Shown here piece after piece: positions 62,948 to 64,000 of a stretch of DNA of 64,000 nucleotides. The position numbers and the translations under genes were made by a program. Below the pieces are notes generated by a model, which saw only the letters and a list, made by a program, of their open reading frames with translations, did no database searches and had not been told where the DNA came from. Each line of letters opens with the position of its first letter. Position 1 is the stretch's first letter. Origin of the DNA: Inia geoffrensis (Eukaryota; Chordata; Mammalia; Artiodactyla; Iniidae); NCBI GenBank assembly GCA_036417435.1, contig CM070910.1, positions 80,894,784 to 80,958,783 of the forward strand, written 5' to 3'.

Positions 62948-64000
62948 TTAGCTGAAGGATAATTCCCTTAAACGTGGAGATTTGGGACCCGTGGAATGGG
63001 AATCATGCACCATTACCTCAGAGGGTCTGCATTCCCTCACCAATAGTATCAGTCCCAAGTGTCCAGCCTTATCTCTCCCACAGCTGGTGATGTAGAGGTG
63101 GTAAATCCAAGATTTCTCGCAAGCCCTCAAGGACTTATTTAAGAATTTCTCTCTATTTCACAGTTCTTGTGCTTTCTTTTTCAAATTTATTTTTATAAGG
63201 GGATTTAGCTTATTTACACTGCTGTGTGTATGCTGCTGTATACAAGTGATTTTCTTATGGGGACCTATAAATGTATGGGTTTTAAGTTTCTTCACAGTCA
63301 GCTATATTCCTAGGTATGGAATACGGGTTGTTGAGTCCATTTGGTTGAGCGAGGAGTAGGTCTTGCCTAATATATATTTGGCTTATGGAATGGTATCTGT
63401 CCTAATGTCAATCTCTGGTTTTATGCAGCCTCCCCACTCTCCTTTGACCTTAAGAAAGCATAAATTTCCTTTGTAAATGTGAGACTCTGTTGTGTTTTGA
63501 AATGCAGTTCATGCGTAGTCTTGTTTCCATTCCCGGTATTAGTGATATCTTATGATGTTTCTTTTTCTGTGTGACTTATTTCACTTAGAATCATCGTAAC
63601 TAAATCCACTCATTATGCTGCTACTGGTCTGTGGCCATTGATTTCATTGTTGAGTGATATTCCATTGTAGGGATGTACCACAACTTCTATATCCATTTTT
63701 CTCTTTCTGGGCTATTGAAATTGTACCATAGTCAAGGTTCCCGTACACAGAGCAGCCCCAAACTTTGGTGTGGCTCTGTCTTTTTCATTTAAATTTTCCG
63801 AATCTATAGCACCATAAGTGGAAGTGCCCTAGGCTCTCTAGCTTGGTTTTTTCTTTGTTCCAGGAAACACCATCCACTTCTCCAGAGTGGCTGTTGGCAA
63901 TTTACATCCCGCCCATGAACATAACAAGGCTGCCGGTTCTCCATGGCCTGTCCTGCCTCTCTGGATTTTACATTTTTTTCGGAGGACCCTTTTGATCGGT
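62948..64000. repeat. Satellite unit 37, left-hand part (X type, edge fragment)
   Basis: It carries the X markers gctgtatacaagtg, ttatggggacc and cccatgaacataac. The window ends in the L1 segment, about 50 bp before the palindrome. Confidence 0.95.

Larger units (their letters stand above)
1..64000. repeat. Satellite DNA array, ~1,736-bp unit, head to tail
   Basis: The whole window is built from one tandem unit. Using the recurring string ttagctgaaggata as anchor, units begin at 453, 2189, 3925, 5657, 7389 and so on to 62948. That gives 36 complete intervals totalling 62,495 bp, mean 1,735.97 bp. All units are in the same orientation and none is interrupted by foreign DNA. About half of each unit is an antisense L1 3' end, followed by a 72-bp palindrome and about 787 bp of unassigned sequence. 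Each unit carries an EcoRI site (in ggtgaattcttc), so EcoRI digestion should give a ~1.74-kb ladder. The L1 type suggests a cetartiodactyl mammal. The length fits the common cetacean satellite as I remember it (about 1.74-1.76 kb outside Delphinidae), but this name rests on length and L1 type, not on a sequence match. Confidence 0.97.

Noticed and set aside
1..64000. CRISPR array or bacterial tandem repeat
   Set aside because: The unit is 1.7 kb with no short repeat/spacer structure and contains LINE-1 sequence, so it is mammalian satellite DNA.
1..64000. tRNA or rRNA gene within the unit
   Set aside because: No A-box/B-box pair, cloverleaf or rRNA-like block was recognised on either strand.

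Overview
The window is one uninterrupted satellite DNA array. It holds 36 complete head-to-tail copies and two edge fragments of a repeat unit averaging 1,736 bp (range 1,732-1,746). All copies are in the same orientation, and I see no unique sequence, gene, RNA gene or intervening transposon. It is eukaryotic, almost certainly mammalian, heterochromatin of centromeric or pericentromeric/terminal type. The open reading frames, including a 106-codon one on the + strand repeated in most units, are by-products of the repeat and not genes.

Layout of one unit (reference: 26483-28218). About 877 bp is the 3' end of a LINE-1 element lying antisense. Read on the - strand it gives a decayed ORF2 C-terminus, then the 3' UTR, then an A-rich tail. 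At the truncated 5' edge of this fragment sits a 72-bp inverted repeat with 36-bp arms and no spacer, perfect in 15 of the 36 units that contain it. The remaining ~787 bp matches nothing I recognise; it carries one AATAAA, one EcoRI site, one XhoI site and a G tract of variable length. As I remember them, the 3' UTR segments resemble the L1 of even-toothed ungulates and whales. With the unit length, this suggests a cetartiodactyl, and a ~1.75-kb unit fits what I recall of the 'common cetacean satellite' of non-delphinid whales. The species call is inference.

Layout of the array. Units at 0.5-34 kb and 54.3-64 kb are very similar to each other and show nested recent duplications: single-unit copies (3.9-7.3 kb, 9.1-12.6 kb), a copied two-unit block (12.15-19.4 kb), and an alternating two-unit pattern (54.3-61.2 kb) whose variants also occur at 0-3.9 kb. 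The block at about 34.6-54.3 kb is more diverged. Its units are mosaics of at least four variant types (called A to D here), with switch points inside units, as expected from unequal crossover and gene conversion. One crossover joint can be placed to within 16 bp, at 47349-47364. Four of the mosaic units keep the ORF2-derived frame open where the common type has a 1-bp shift, so they probably preserve an older form of the unit.
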